From positions 14,483,141 to 14,547,140 of the forward strand of contig NC_062975.1 of NCBI RefSeq assembly GCF_023078275.1: a stretch of DNA of 64,000 nt. Direction: 5' to 3'. Positions within the stretch are counted from its first letter, which is position 1. Each line of letters begins with the position of its first letter. Under the pieces are notes generated by a model. The model ran no database searches and was not told the origin of the DNA. It worked only from the letters and a program-made list of their open reading frames with translations. Below, one piece after another: positions 10,646 to 23,109 of the stretch. This stretch comes from Leguminivora glycinivorella (lineage: Eukaryota; Arthropoda; Insecta; Lepidoptera; Tortricidae). Position numbers and translations under genes: made by a program.

Positions 10646-12700
10646 TACGCACACAGGTTTTCGTATTTCCCAGCGTATTTTATACCTAAGACTTTATCCT
10701 GTTTTATGCTGCTTTATACAGGTAAGTATTACAATATATTGAGCTAGAATATGCTTACTCGATAACAGAGCCTACATTTACAGGTGGTTTGATGCAACCA
10801 GCCCTTAGTTTTCCATGTCTCCAGCTGTACATATAGTCGTTGTGACAAGGCGGTTTGTGAATGGTTTGTGACAAGGAGACGACATGGCGCCAATCTTTAT
10901 GGTAGACCATATTCAAATGTCAACTGTAGCGGCATTATTACTGCTGCGGCGTTTATATTGCCGCGGTTTTTGTGTTTTTTTTTTTATTAAAATATGTGAA
11001 GAAATTAATGTTATATTCGCAGCAATGAGGTGGCAGTAAACGTCACACATTTTACGAGTATCTAGTTTTTATCAATATTGATATACTTTACAGAGTATCT
11101 ACATCGACGCAGTAATAATGTTGTAAAAATAATGTGGCTCTGTAACGTCTGCTGTAATGAATGATATTAATGTTTATAAATGCAATTGTATATATAACAG
11201 GTATACAATATAGTTTTGATTATACCTGATAAAGTGACACCCAAATGTTAGTCTTTAATAAATAATATCATTAGTTGAAAATGAAAATATCAATAACAAT
11301 ATTAAGGAAAATTTTAACGGTTATATCTATGTGATGTTTTACAAATGAAGACAATGGATCCGTACTATATCGATTATGAGTGACAGGACGAGTAAAGTTC
11401 AGCTAAATGTTAAGACCTTTATAACTAAATACATATTTGCTTTCGAAGAGTTTTTATTAGTTCAATAATTAGCGCCATATAATACAAAATACACCACCTA
11501 GAATCATTATTCCGCTGTCTGACCTAATTTAAAAAAGTACTAGCTTTTACCCGGGGCTTCGCTCGCGTTAGAAAGAGACAAAATGTAGCCTATGTTACTC
11601 TCCATCCCTTCAACTATCTCCACGTAAAAAAATCACGTCAATTCGTCGCTCCGTTTTGCCGTAAAATACGGACAAACAAACAGAGACACACACTTTCCCA
11701 TTTATAATATTCGTTTGGATTTATTCAGTACATAATTGACTTAACTGATAAAAACAAACGTCTATTATGTTTAATTTACTCGTTAATTACTATTTCATGT
11801 AACTGTCCATATATCTTCCTGCAGCTGTTTGTTATTTTGTTTAATATTCAAAGTATATAAAATTCGAAGCGATGTCCTAATAATTATATGATACTTAAGT
11901 AAGCGATTCGAACATGTTTAGAAACAATCAACCTTTGTAACATTGATAATAATTGCGGTGGTTTATTCCCTGATCCCTATATGACAGGTTAACCTAGTTT
12001 AGGGCTCAGGACACTATTCCAAGGCTATCTTACATTAACTCCATTATTCATAAGTACTTTTAGCAATAACATACATCTCATGTAAATGTAATAAGCTGAC
12101 ACTTTGATACCTAAATAAAGCATTTTTCATTTTCATAATTATGGTGTTTTTTCCCACACTAGTTCGCAAATTACATACTCCATTTCTCGTCAGGTCGAAA
12201 CATCAAAGGTCATTTTTGTGTACTGAAAAACGTCCTACGATACTCGTGCAAAGAAGGACTTTGTCACTCATGTCAATAAAACACTCTCTTCGGTTGTATT
12301 TTAATTAATCGCCACTCGTTTCGAATTTCTTTACACATGACGGAGAAAATTGTATTTATGCAGCGTTTTTTATACTATTTCTAAGCTTTAACATTTAATG
12401 TATGTAACTATATTACTGAAACCAAAATTTACGATTTTAAAACACTTTAAATATCACTTTTTTTACAATTGTCGCATGTTCCTTCAACGTCAACAAAATT
12501 TCGACTGGCACTCCGCCGGTACCTATATCAAGAAGCTCAAAAGTTACTAAACGCTGTATAGTAATAAACAACAGATTATTATTCAGCTATTTCCGAAATG
12601 TCAAGTTGTGTCAGTAGTTGTTGGTGACTTAAGCCTTTTCGTCCTTAGCAACGTTGGAGCATCGGGCGGGCGCCAAGTTTGAGGCGTAGTGCCGGCGCAC
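10646..12700. other. Upstream region of CP1, with dispersed repeat copy B at 11538-11713
   Basis: No coding exon was seen. 10780-10806 ('ggtggtttgatgcaaccagc') is an end of the MITE family found whole at 54685-54815. 11538-11713 is a minus-strand copy of the 175-bp repeat. Confidence 0.55.
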
Positions 12701-12733
12701 AGTATACTCCAATTTCACGAGCTACACCGCTCG

Positions 12734-12740
12734 TATAAAA
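12734..12740 (+). promoter_or_regulatory. TATA box of CP1
   Basis: TATAAAA lies 76 bp before the inferred start codon, which leaves room for a start site about 30 bp downstream and a short leader. TATA boxes in this position recur before the other cuticle genes here. Confidence 0.7.
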
Positions 12741-12815
12741 GCTGAGGTTGCCGATCTGAAAAATCATTCCCGCCTCACACATCTTCCGAGGATCACCGAA
12801 AAAGCTGTATAAAAA

Positions 12816-15800
12816 ATGAAATCGGTGAGTCGATTCATTGAAAACATTGATTGCTTTTATCAATTTATATCGAAGGATCAGGATTAATAAAATTTCAATT
12901 TTCCTCGAGATTATAATATTTAGATCAAACTAATATTCCATTTGGAAAAAAATATCACACAGATAAACATAAATTTGTTATGATTACATTTATTGGTCAA
13001 CAATTAATATTAATTATATACACAAATATTATACTTATATGTAACTATAAGTAAACATTAATGAAAGTAGACACGTTTATGGAATTATAAAAACTGACAG
13101 AAATCACAATCATTGTTAGAAAGTATATATAAGGTCCTAATTTATTAGATGCAGATATTATTACAGCTGATAGTACTCGGTCTCTGGAGTATATTAAACC
13201 GTGAAACATTATAGCTTTTACGATGTTTTTTTGGAGAAAACGGAAAAACAAATTTGCTACGTAAAAACACCCTGTTTATGTGATTATTAAATGAAAACTC
13301 ATTGAACAGATTCTAGTACCTCTTTTACGTACCACTTAACTGTAACTGGCCACTTCAATGACATGTGCAGTTTTCCCGCCGAACCTTTACGACATTTACA
13401 ACAAACAATTGTTGACATGACAGACAGTGTTATTGTGACATGTGATAATGCACATGATGATTTTTTTTAGACGAAATTATAATTAATTTTTTTGTTAGGA
13501 CAATGAAATCAAAAAAGTTACATGAAAAGATTTCTTAATTTATATTTAAAGTTAATTATTTTAATGTAAAGTATCATGTGTTAAAATATCTGCAACTAAT
13601 AAATTAGGACCTTATATAATATATAAGGTCGTCCCATAACTATACATATTATGTATAGTTATGGGACGAATCTGTAAGAAATACACAACTTAATAACATA
13701 GTTAATCGATATAATCAATAATTTCATCAAAAGTAATACAAATGAGGTATGTAGTGCTGGTAATATTTCAATTTTAGGGCTTACATTTTAACTACATATC
13801 TTTCTAAGAGATAGTATTTTTTTATGGAAAATATAATACAATTTCAATAGGTAATATTGTGTACAATTAAAGGGTTTTGCTTGAGGGACAATATGAAAAA
13901 TGTTCCGTCTACCGAAACACTACGGGCAGCGTTCTATATTACCCGGCAAGAAAAGCCCTTAAATTGGCCCATGTTACTTTACCTTTTTTTTAAAGTTTTC
14001 AAACTGTTCTTTTGTCAGTTTAAAGTCTTTAAACATAATTTAATATGTATTTCACCTTGTTTCCCGTTCCCGTGGCCCGTCCTCTTACTACGCGGAACAA
14101 TGCCCGATGCCGCGATACCGTGTCCTTTGTAACATTGTACGGACTACAATACTATCTTGCTGTAGTTTTCCCACCACATTGATTTTTCGCTATGAGATGT
14201 ACTGACGCCATATTTTTTTTGTTTTTATCGCATAAAGTTGCAAAATTGGTTGTCGTAAACCAGAATTACATTAAACAATTCGAGAATAAGAGGTATTACT
14301 CGTATTAGGGTCAAAATTCATCAAGAATTTGCCTTCAAACTCATTTAGTCAGTAGGTAAAAGTTAATCCTTGTAAAAATGCTATGCTCAGCTATTTTTGG
14401 TTCAAATACTAGCACAGTACCTACAACATATTTATCAATGCATATCTGATTAAAATAAAATATACAACTACGTTAACATCAGTAAAGTGCTATTACTCCT
14501 ACAGTATATAGCAATTTTGTTCGGTACATGGATGTAACAAATTTGTAACACCCTCCATTTAAGCCGGTACTTATTGGCAGCAAATGTAAAAACAGTTTGC
14601 AACATAGTTTAAATGTTTGGTCAAAAACGTCACTTTCTGCAATACAGTGTAGATTTAACGATCTGCATAGGCTCATATAGGCAATCGTAACTGACCATAC
14701 ATGAATCTGGGGCAACAAATAGGTATTCAAATATTCTAAATACCTACGAAATACATTACATAAAACTTTAAAAAATGAATATATTCGAACCTTCTGCAAT
14801 CATCTGAATAAACAAGGGCAGGGTTACAAGCTAGGCGACAGTTGTAAAAACGACAAAAGCTATCTCCACACACGCAATATTATTGTTATGCCAATCAAAG
14901 AAGTTTTTCCTTTCATAATTTTCACTTTTCATTGTTATACCTATTTATCACTTCCTTACCTGTAACAACATTATCGTCTTTTTTCAAATTTTAATTATAA
15001 GTAAAGTTTATTGTTGGGTCATAATTTGCTAATATGCCATTACTACATTTTAAGTTCCAGGAACATACATATTTACGCCACGGGAAGATCGGAACAAATG
15101 AATGCATATAAATAACTGTTTGATTAAAATAGTCACAGTTGTACTATGTACTACTTTATGTAAATCAAATAAAACCAAATAAAAATATAACAATCTGCGT
15201 CACGTAAGACAAAAATGTATTTTATGACTGAATAATTCCTGTTATTTTTCCTGAAAAAGTTTGACGTAAATATTGTGAGACAATTTAATCGAACCGCTTA
15301 CTAATCACATTGTGAACTGTAGTTCGTCGCCCTGTCCGCCCTGCTCGCCGTCGCCTGCGCAGCGCCCCAGTTCCAGCAACAGTACCAACAGAGCCAGGTG
15401 ATCCCGATCGTCAGGCAGAGCCAGGAGGTCAACTTTGATGGATCCTACCAGTACAGGTAAACTTATTAGCTGTATGTTATTAATATTAGTTTTGTATTTA
15501 AAAGCACTGACATTAATTCTTCAAACAAAAACGTTACTTGGGAAACTGACTAACATATCCGATCCATGTCGTATACTGATAAAGTTCAAATCACGCCGAG
15601 CTGATCACAGTTTATTTGTTTATACAGCATTTTAAAAATAAACTGCTGTAAAAGGGTCAATCTACGGCAAGAGTAACATGAGTCACGATTATATGGCATG
15701 TTCCATTTATTCGCAATGCAAGTTTAAGTGATAATCAATCTCCAAATATGAGATCTTTTCATTTGCAGCTGTAGTTCAAATAAACACTGAACGAAGTCGT

Positions 15801-17962
15801 AACTCACGTTACTTTTACGCAGATTCACCCAAAATTATAATCATTTGTGTACAGTCAGCAATATTTGATCAAACTATGCGACCGAACATTATTAGTCGCT
15901 ACTCGTATTACCTATTGGCGCTACCTGTACACTTACTTGATCATACATCACTTATCTGGGAAGTATCTACAAATTATAATTTATAGTTTTTATTGAATGT
16001 TGTATTTGTTGGATTACTTGAGATGAATAACAAGTCAATATGTGTGACATACAAGCTAACAAGTTTCTTCATCGGAGTCATGAAACTCAAAATCTAACTC
16101 AACAATTGACCTAATAGTGTTTTTACCATGTGTAATTTCTTCTTAATGTCAGTTAGGCAACGAACATAAAACGTGAATTCTACCTACTGGCATGATTCAA
16201 ACACCTCAAAGGCTACAGGTTTTCCCATACATAGCTATCAAATTAAGCATTCTTAGATTTTATGGGATTGGTTTCGCGAACTGACATCATAGTTCGTTTT
16301 ATTATATATTATTTAAGAATTGAAACTTATATTACATACAGTAGTTCTATCTTTCTTTATCAATAATAATATTTTTCAATACTGTCATTGTCAATGAAGT
16401 AATAAACATCTTACGAAAGATTTGCGACGGTGAGATCAAATCAGAATTCCGCCGGTGTCAAGAACATTAAATGCGAGGTTTTGTAGGAGTCATCTGCAAC
16501 ATACGCCCAGCCCATTTTGCGCAACTGGCCTGGCCTGTGCGCAAAATATATTGGTGATTCACCTGGATACCTAGCCAACATCACAATCGATTACGCTTCG
16601 TAAGCGTATCGTAGCTAGCTCTCCCTCTCTTCTTTATTAGCGCGACAGAGTCAAACTGCCTTTCGATCGCCACAAAGCGTCAACAATTGTCACTTCGGTT
16701 AGGCCGGATGATTACAAAACCGTATTAAACAGTAGGAAAACCACCTGATAACGAGACCCATATACATAATCAGGTTGCATCAAACCGGTGACATTGATGT
16801 GGCCAAAATATTCGTAAATGTTAATTCTCTTGATTGAATTAGGAAATGAATCTGTTTAGCTTTTAAATATAGCAATAGGCACATTTCTTACAACACAACA
16901 GAACCATAAATTTGCGAATAATTTGTCACTTTTATTGTTTTTATAGTAGTTTAAACATAGAAAAAAATTAAGTAATGATGATTAAAGTAAAGTATATAAT
17001 ACCTAATGAATGTCTTCTATTTAGATCAATGTGAACGTGAATTCGGATAAAACCTTAGTTTCTTTTAGGTTTTATTTTTTTACAGTAAAAACTTTTTAAC
17101 AAAAAATAAAACCGCCTTCAAAAATAAGCGCGTTACAAAACACGGAGAAACTAAAAAGCCAAAAATAATAAACCTTTCAATTCAGATTTCTTATCGTATT
17201 GCAATAAGCTAAACATCCAAATTATAAACAAATCAATTATTTTTGTAGTCGGTACCAGACCTGTTCGTCGCCTTGCTATTGCCTGTTTGCCTGCCCCACC
17301 CAACCATACACAGGCTGGTACCGACTCCAAAAATAATTGATTTGTTTATAATTTGGATGTTTAGCTTATTGCAATACGATAAGAAATCTGAATTGAAAGG
17401 TTTATTATTTTTGGCTTTTTAGTTTCTCCGTGTTTTGTAACGCGCTTATTTTTGAAGGCGGTTTTATTTTTTGTTAAAAAGTTTATTTATTTGTTGATTT
17501 TTAGTGGTTCCTAGTGATATTATATGTATCAGTCTGAATACATGTACAGTAGTGAAAGAATTATCCTTTAACTCCTAACCATTGAGGAGTTGACCTTCCA
17601 TCATCAGCTCAGTTGATTTTTAGTGGTTCCTAGTGATATTATATGTATCAGTCCGAATACATGTACAGTAGTGAAAGAATTATCCTTAAACTCCTAACCA
17701 TTGAGGAGTTGACCTTCCATCATCAGCTCAGCCACATAAAATTATTACCATCAGACGTAAATACTGGTGTACCTTTGAAAAATAGACTAAAAACATTACA
17801 TGTGCCTATAACATTTGAAGAGTTCCCTCGATTTCTCCAGGATCCCATCATCAGACCCTGACTTGGTGCCAATGGGACCATCTCGGGGTTATACCGGTTC
17901 GATCAAAAAAAAAATTTTGAAAATCGGTCCACGATTCTCGGAGATATCGAGTAACATACATA

Positions 17963-17997
<35 letters not shown>

Positions 17998-20622
17998 CAG
18001 TCGAATTGAGAACCTCCTCCTTTTTTGAAGTCGGTTAAAAAATATACATTAATCAATAGCCAGTTAGTTATTAGTCAAACATTCAATAGCAGTATTGCCA
18101 TCGAATAGTTTTTACTAGGTCGAAACCATTGTGAACTGATCCTTAATCCTTCAATTCCTTAAAATGACCAGAAAAAAAAAGTGCATAACTGACAGACGGT
18201 ACGTACTTAAGGCATAGGCCAAGCATAGGCAGGACAGTAAATAGTTACTCTAACTGAGTTTTGTCTTTGATCGCAGCTATGAGACCGGCAACGGCATCGC
18301 AGCACAAGAGCAGGGCTACCTGAAGAACGCGGGAGTCAAGGACGCCGAGGCGCAGGTCGCGCAGGGCTCTTACAGCTACACGTCCCCTGAGGGCATCCCC
18401 ATCACCGTCACATACGTCGCTGACGAGAACGGTACGCTTTAACCTTTGAGACCAACAACGGTATTGTAGGGCTACATGAAGAGTTTGGGAGTCAAATACG
18501 CCGAGGAGCAGTTCCCTTCATTACATACGTCGCTGAACGAGAACGGTACATTTTAGTCACAGCTATTAGGCTGGTAAAGGTTCTTCCAAGGTTCTTACGC
18601 ATCACCTGAAGGCATCACCATGGCATACCTCAATGATGAGAACGGTATGTTTTAGTCACAGCTACATATTAGACGCAAGATTTGCTGCCCAGGAACAGAG
18701 CTACCTGAAGAGCGGTGGCGTCAAAGAGGGAGAGACGCAACTTCCCATTTCCATCACAAACGTCGCTGATGAGAACGGTACGCTTTACCCTTTGAGACCG
18801 GCATCAGCGCAGAAACAGGGCTACTTGAAGAACGCAGGAGTTAAGAACGCCGAAGCAAAAGAAGCAGGGCTCCGAAAAGGTATGTTTTTTTTTGTAGACG
18901 ACGATCAGCGTGGATTTAAAACTAGCGCGTGTCAGATTTACGTGCAATAATGGACCATTTATATATTCTTCTAATATCGGACACGAGTGACATGAGCGTA
19001 TCAAGATGGTAAGATACGCAGGTGATGCATAAGCTGCGGCAGTTTTTCTTTTTTAGTTAAGTACTAACTATAATGTTTTCCTTTCCGTTATAAATTTAAA
19101 TTCTCAAATGTAACTTTTGAAGGACAGCTTTTAACATTAATTAATGACAGACTTGACATTTACACCTACTTGCTAGAGAGACAAATGTCCTAATTTATCC
19201 TCACTAGCGATTCCATCATGCCCCGTTTAGTATTTGTAGAAATTGACAGTGATTGATGCAAATAACACCGGACCAGAAAGGTGGAGTACTATTTGAACTT
19301 AATAATTTTATTTTCGTGTATAGTTCAACGGGTGCGCGATATAAAGATGAATAGGTTTGACCCAATGTCCATTTGAAGATACAAGCAATCACTTTAGAAT
19401 AATTAGTACCTTAACTACTATTTTAGTTGCTTAGTCGTTTTATTGTGATCGGCTGACATTTATTAGACATACATATTAGCCTACACTTCGGCCATCTTTA
19501 AGGCACTGGTCCCATCGCGAGCTAGTAAGCTATGAGCTATCGGCTACAAAAACGAACAAAAGATAAGCACTCCCATGCAAATAAAAGAGACACGGCGATT
19601 TTGATAGCTCACCGCTGGGCAAGTAACTATAAACATCGCCGTGTCTCTTTTATTTACACGGGAGTGATTATCTTTTGTTCGTTTTTATAGCCGATAGCTC
19701 ATAGCTAGCTTACTAGCTCGCGGTAGGACCAGTGCCTAAGGCCTGTGACTGATTAAAATATCTAGAGATTGTAGCTAACGTATCGCTTTTAAAGTATATA
19801 TTATAATCATTAAAGCTCATAAAACATAAAAGTCATTATTCCTAATTGTCATTGTAAAGCGGCTATTGTCTAATTGCGACACCGTTTATTATTTAAACAA
19901 ACAACATTTCGTCAAGGTTTCCAAAACTTTAGGGGTCATCGCGATTTAATGTAGATATTAACCCTTAAATGCATAGTGATGTATATATTCATCATCTATT
20001 TTTGACATAGAGTCAAAATTCAAATTTGAATACATCTTTATCAAGGTCATGCATTAAAGGGTAAATGTCAAAGGGTCATGCAAAAAAATATAAATTGTAT
20101 TAATTTAAAATATATGTATACATATGACGTATTGGTATGTTACAACTTAGATGCCTACAAAATATTATTATGGCATCGGGACGGCACTGGGCGATGATAT
20201 GCTATTTCCATGGAAGTTGAGTCAGTATAAGATTTTGCCTCTGATTAGCAACGATTTCATGAAAATGTTATTGTAAACTTCAAATGACTATGTGTACTTA
20301 AACTCTTGTAAATGCCGTGCTATCAACTGACTGGCTGACTGTAGAAGTGTAGGTAGCCGCGATCCGTCGCGTCTCGTGCTAATTTCAATCCAATTTAGCT
20401 GGACGTAATTATTTTGATTAGTTCTAAGCAGCCTAATGTCACCATCAAAACTAGGTACATTCTTGATTTTTTCTGTCCCCAGGTTTCCGTGCCGAGGGTG
20501 CCCATCTGCCCACCCCTCCCCCGATCCCGGAGGCCATCCTCCGCTCCCTCCAGCTGATCCAGCAGACGCAGCCGCAGCAGCAGTTCCAGCAGCAGCCCTT
20601 CCAGCAGAACTTCCGAGGCTAA
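12816..20622 (+). CDS. CP1: RR-1 cuticular protein, 145 aa, four exons
   Basis: Small secreted protein expected to bind chitin in soft cuticle. Exons: 12816-12824 (MKS), 15323-15456, 18277-18431, 20483-20622. All junctions have AG/GT ends and the phases (0, 2, 1) fit without a break. Residues 1-18 form a signal peptide (MKSFVALSALLAVACAA). A Gln-rich stretch (QFQQQYQQSQ) follows. The Rebers-Riddiford RR-1 chitin-binding domain occupies about residues 42-112, with YSYETGNG, GSYSYTSPEG and TYVADENGF, then HLPTPPPIPEAI, the usual end of lepidopteran larval cuticle proteins. The C-terminus is again Gln-rich. Intron 1 is 2.5 kb, intron 2 2.8 kb and intron 3 2.1 kb, all carrying repeats. Intron 3 holds partial copies of exon 3. 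AATAAA follows at 20736. Family assignment is firm; the ortholog name is not known to me. Confidence 0.93.
13130..13612. repeat. Inverted-repeat element in CP1 intron 1
   Basis: 'aaggtcctaatttattaga' near 13130 is matched by 'taataaattaggacctt' near 13595, and the neighbouring 'tgcagatatt' by 'aatatctgca'. The arms are about 30 bp at either end of a roughly 480-bp AT-rich segment, which fits a MITE. Confidence 0.5.
13630..13667. repeat. Perfect 38-bp palindrome
   Basis: 'gtcccataactatacat' is followed by a 4-bp centre and then its exact complement. It adjoins the end of the inverted-repeat element just upstream, where 'ccttatataatatataagg' is itself a palindrome. Confidence 0.75.
17085..18040. 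repeat. Composite repeat in CP1 intron 2: 160-bp inverted arms, 118-bp tandem copy, poly-A
   Basis: 17090-17250 and 17328-17485 are almost perfect reverse complements around an 80-bp spacer beginning 'tagtcggtaccagacc'. Next, about 118 bp ('gatttttagtggttcctagt' onward) is repeated in tandem (17495-17612, 17613-17730). A long A run lies at 17961-17995, and the block ends in 'gaagtcggttaaaaa', a 3' end I recognise from lepidopteran retroposons. Confidence 0.75.
18440..18890 (+). pseudogene. Row of decayed copies of CP1 exon 3
   Basis: Downstream of exon 3 lie four partial copies of it. Each keeps text such as 'gagaacggtacgc' or 'ggctacttgaagaacgc' (about 18440-18550, 18555-18650, 18656-18785, 18786-18890). 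The first two carry stops or shifts. The third (18662-18777) is open, has a 'cacag' acceptor and a 'gtacgc' donor, and keeps the same entry and exit phases as exon 3. It has lost the middle of the chitin-binding domain (no GSYSYTSPEG). It also reads straight through into the fourth copy. Best explained as repeated unequal duplication of one exon followed by decay; whether the third copy is ever spliced is unknown. Confidence 0.8.
19499..19740. mobile_element. MITE in CP1 intron 3
   Basis: The terminal inverted repeats begin 'aaggcactggtcc' and end 'ggaccagtgcct'. The arms pair for roughly 100 bp (through 'agctatgagctatcggct' and 'gaacaaaagataa'), leaving only a small middle. Non-coding. Confidence 0.8.
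19971..20072. mobile_element. Small MITE-like inverted repeat
   Basis: 'taacccttaaatgcat' on the left and 'atgcattaaagggt' on the right are inverted and enclose about 80 bp. Confidence 0.5.
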
Positions 20623-20735
20623 CTCCGACCGACCCGATACTCATACGCGTGTACCTAGAGCATACTCATGTAATTTAAATGTAGGAGTTTTACTGTGATT
20701 TATTTTTTATGTAATGAATTTTATATATTAAATGA

Positions 20736-20741
20736 AATAAA
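20736..20741 (+). terminator. Polyadenylation signal of CP1
   Basis: AATAAA about 115 bp after the stop codon, the first good signal downstream. Confidence 0.6.
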
Positions 20742-23109
20742 TAATATGTACGATATTTTATTTTTAGACGGTTACATTCAATTGTTAGAATAAAGATAAT
20801 TAATCTACATTTTTTACTTGAGATTAGATACTTAGATACACTACACGAGCTGTAGAACTGAATACAAGTAGGAACAATAAAAAAATAGTTTACAAATCAC
20901 AGAATCAATGAATTAGAGTAGGTATGTAAAATTACATAAATTTGTGAAGTAAAATAAGTCTAATCCTTAACTAAGTTATTAATAACACTGAAATAATTTC
21001 AAGGACGTTTATCAAATTAAAGACTTTGCTTCCACTATACGAATCTGATTCTGATTAAACATTTTTCCCCAACATTGTGTATAGGTACTTAGTTAAAATG
21101 CTCATTAAAATCTGCATTAATGTTGTAAGCTTCAAATGAGATTTAGGTAAAACATATGAACCTCTAGATATTTAATTAGTTACTTTTGATTATCATTTAT
21201 TCCCAGCTTCATTGTCAAAACAATGCAATTAAAATCAATTCAGCATCTTAGCAAACATGCCACAATTATATTTGACTGTTATGGGTTAACATCAGATCGG
21301 GATATCAAAGTTGTAAATCTTATAGGCTTAGGGAGCACCAGTTGCGTCAACCACAGTTAACAGACACATCAACGTCACACAACGCGCAGCAGAAGTCTAT
21401 GGAAATTCCCATACAAACAAAATTGCGAACGCTAAATTCGGTAACAAGCGGTTTGATGCAACCACCCTTAGATTACCTACCGCTCTGTCTTAATATGAAC
21501 CTAACTCTTTTTATTCTAGTTATTGTCTAATGCCATTATTCTATTTTACGTCACATAATACACGTTGAGAGGTTTTTTGTACAGCCTTAAAATATTTACA
21601 AAGTGAATTGTATCAATACCTACACTCCTGCGGTTACATCACGCCGTCCTCCATTAAAGTTTAAATATTATCGATACCTCTGGGTTCAATTGGCGTAAAG
21701 GACATATAATGCAGGTTTCCAAGAGAAACATAAACCCACTTTTTGTTTTTTTGACCTATATTTGTGACGTGTATAAGAAAAATATGTAGATTACGAGTAT
21801 CTTTAACCTAGTGTAACAACCGTAGTGATAAACTAAACGATTTAGAAGATAGATGGTTGCAAAGGACACGTCAAAAGCTATTAAAGTCCTTTACACCCAT
21901 GATTTAATAGGGTCGTAAATGACGGTCTTAGATGATTTTTATACAAAACCGGGGCGTAATTGTAACCGAAATGGTACAAATGTTGTGCTAAGTTTACAAT
22001 TAAAAACTGAAAAAATGTGTCAAAACGTACTTAATATGGCATAGAATAGACATTAGTTTAATGCAGTGTATTATTTATCAAGCTATCTTAGAAACAAAAA
22101 AGAACAAGACTATTTTATATCCAGTTTTGTAATAAAGAAACAATATTTGCTTAAAACCGATCTACTAATACTTTGGCAACAAGCTCAAAGTTATTTTTTT
22201 AGTATTCGCCGCTGTTGAATAGTCAGTAGGTTACGCATTCAGCCTTTAATTCTAGCAGGGAAACGCTTTCGTAGTATTATTATACTGCGACGAGATGTAG
22301 GTAATTAAAAAAACACTATGGTAATCAGGGTACGTACCCACAACGTATGCACAAACGCTCACGATAATATCTAAGTATTTCGTAGCTATATATCTTTATC
22401 GCTCTTGCGTATTGCACCAGACTGCATTTTTGTCGGCGTCTGGCGTCGACGATTGCCATTCAGCTACGCCGCCAGTAAACTTTAACAGTAGACTATACTA
22501 ACATTTAGTGCGACAATAACAGGTGCGTTTCGCTAGCGAATGAGCGTTAGCGTTTGGTGACTTGGCTATGTACCCACAGGTACTTAAAGCATTGACTATA
22601 ATATTTCTAGGATGAAATTAAGATTATTCTTATTTAACAGGTTAAAGACTAAATAACAACCTTCTGTTTAGGTCAAAAAACAAAAAAGATATAAACATTA
22701 GGTTCTCTGAGAATCTCTCCTCGTATCGAAAACACTCACCTTTGACAATAATAATTAGCGGTAAGGCATATCAAATACGATTTATATCATATAATTGATA
22801 CCCAAAGTCTACATTGATATCTACGAAGTACGAGGATTAACCTCCACACTATAAACAACATAACAATTTCTCACAAACGTTCATCATTCTGGGTTGATAC
22901 TCCCTCCACTCCCTTGCCCATGCGAACATTCGCCTCAGGCTTTTGCCTGTAAATATTGTACCTACAGCCTCCATCAAATTTATGGGAGCTGCCAACGCTA
23001 TCACAAATATCCGCACACGCCTCTATAGCCTACTAGACTCATATCGAATTTGACACAATAAATGATTATCTTCTGTAGTATTTGGCATAAAAAACCAATA
23101 CTTATAGAT
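20742..23109. other. Intergenic region with MITEs
   Basis: No gene was seen. 21328-21471 is a MITE: 'ttagggagcaccagttgcgt' at one end and 'ggtttgatgcaaccaccctta' inverted at the other. 22335-22475 is related to the MITE-like block at 10487. The rest is AT-rich without recognisable content. Confidence 0.55.

Noticed and set aside
17815..18009. Frame ending in a run of lysines
   Set aside because: Read-through of a retroposon poly-A tract.
20288..20644. Ala/Gly-rich 118-codon minus-strand frame
   Set aside because: Antisense shadow of the Gln/Pro-rich last exon of CP1.
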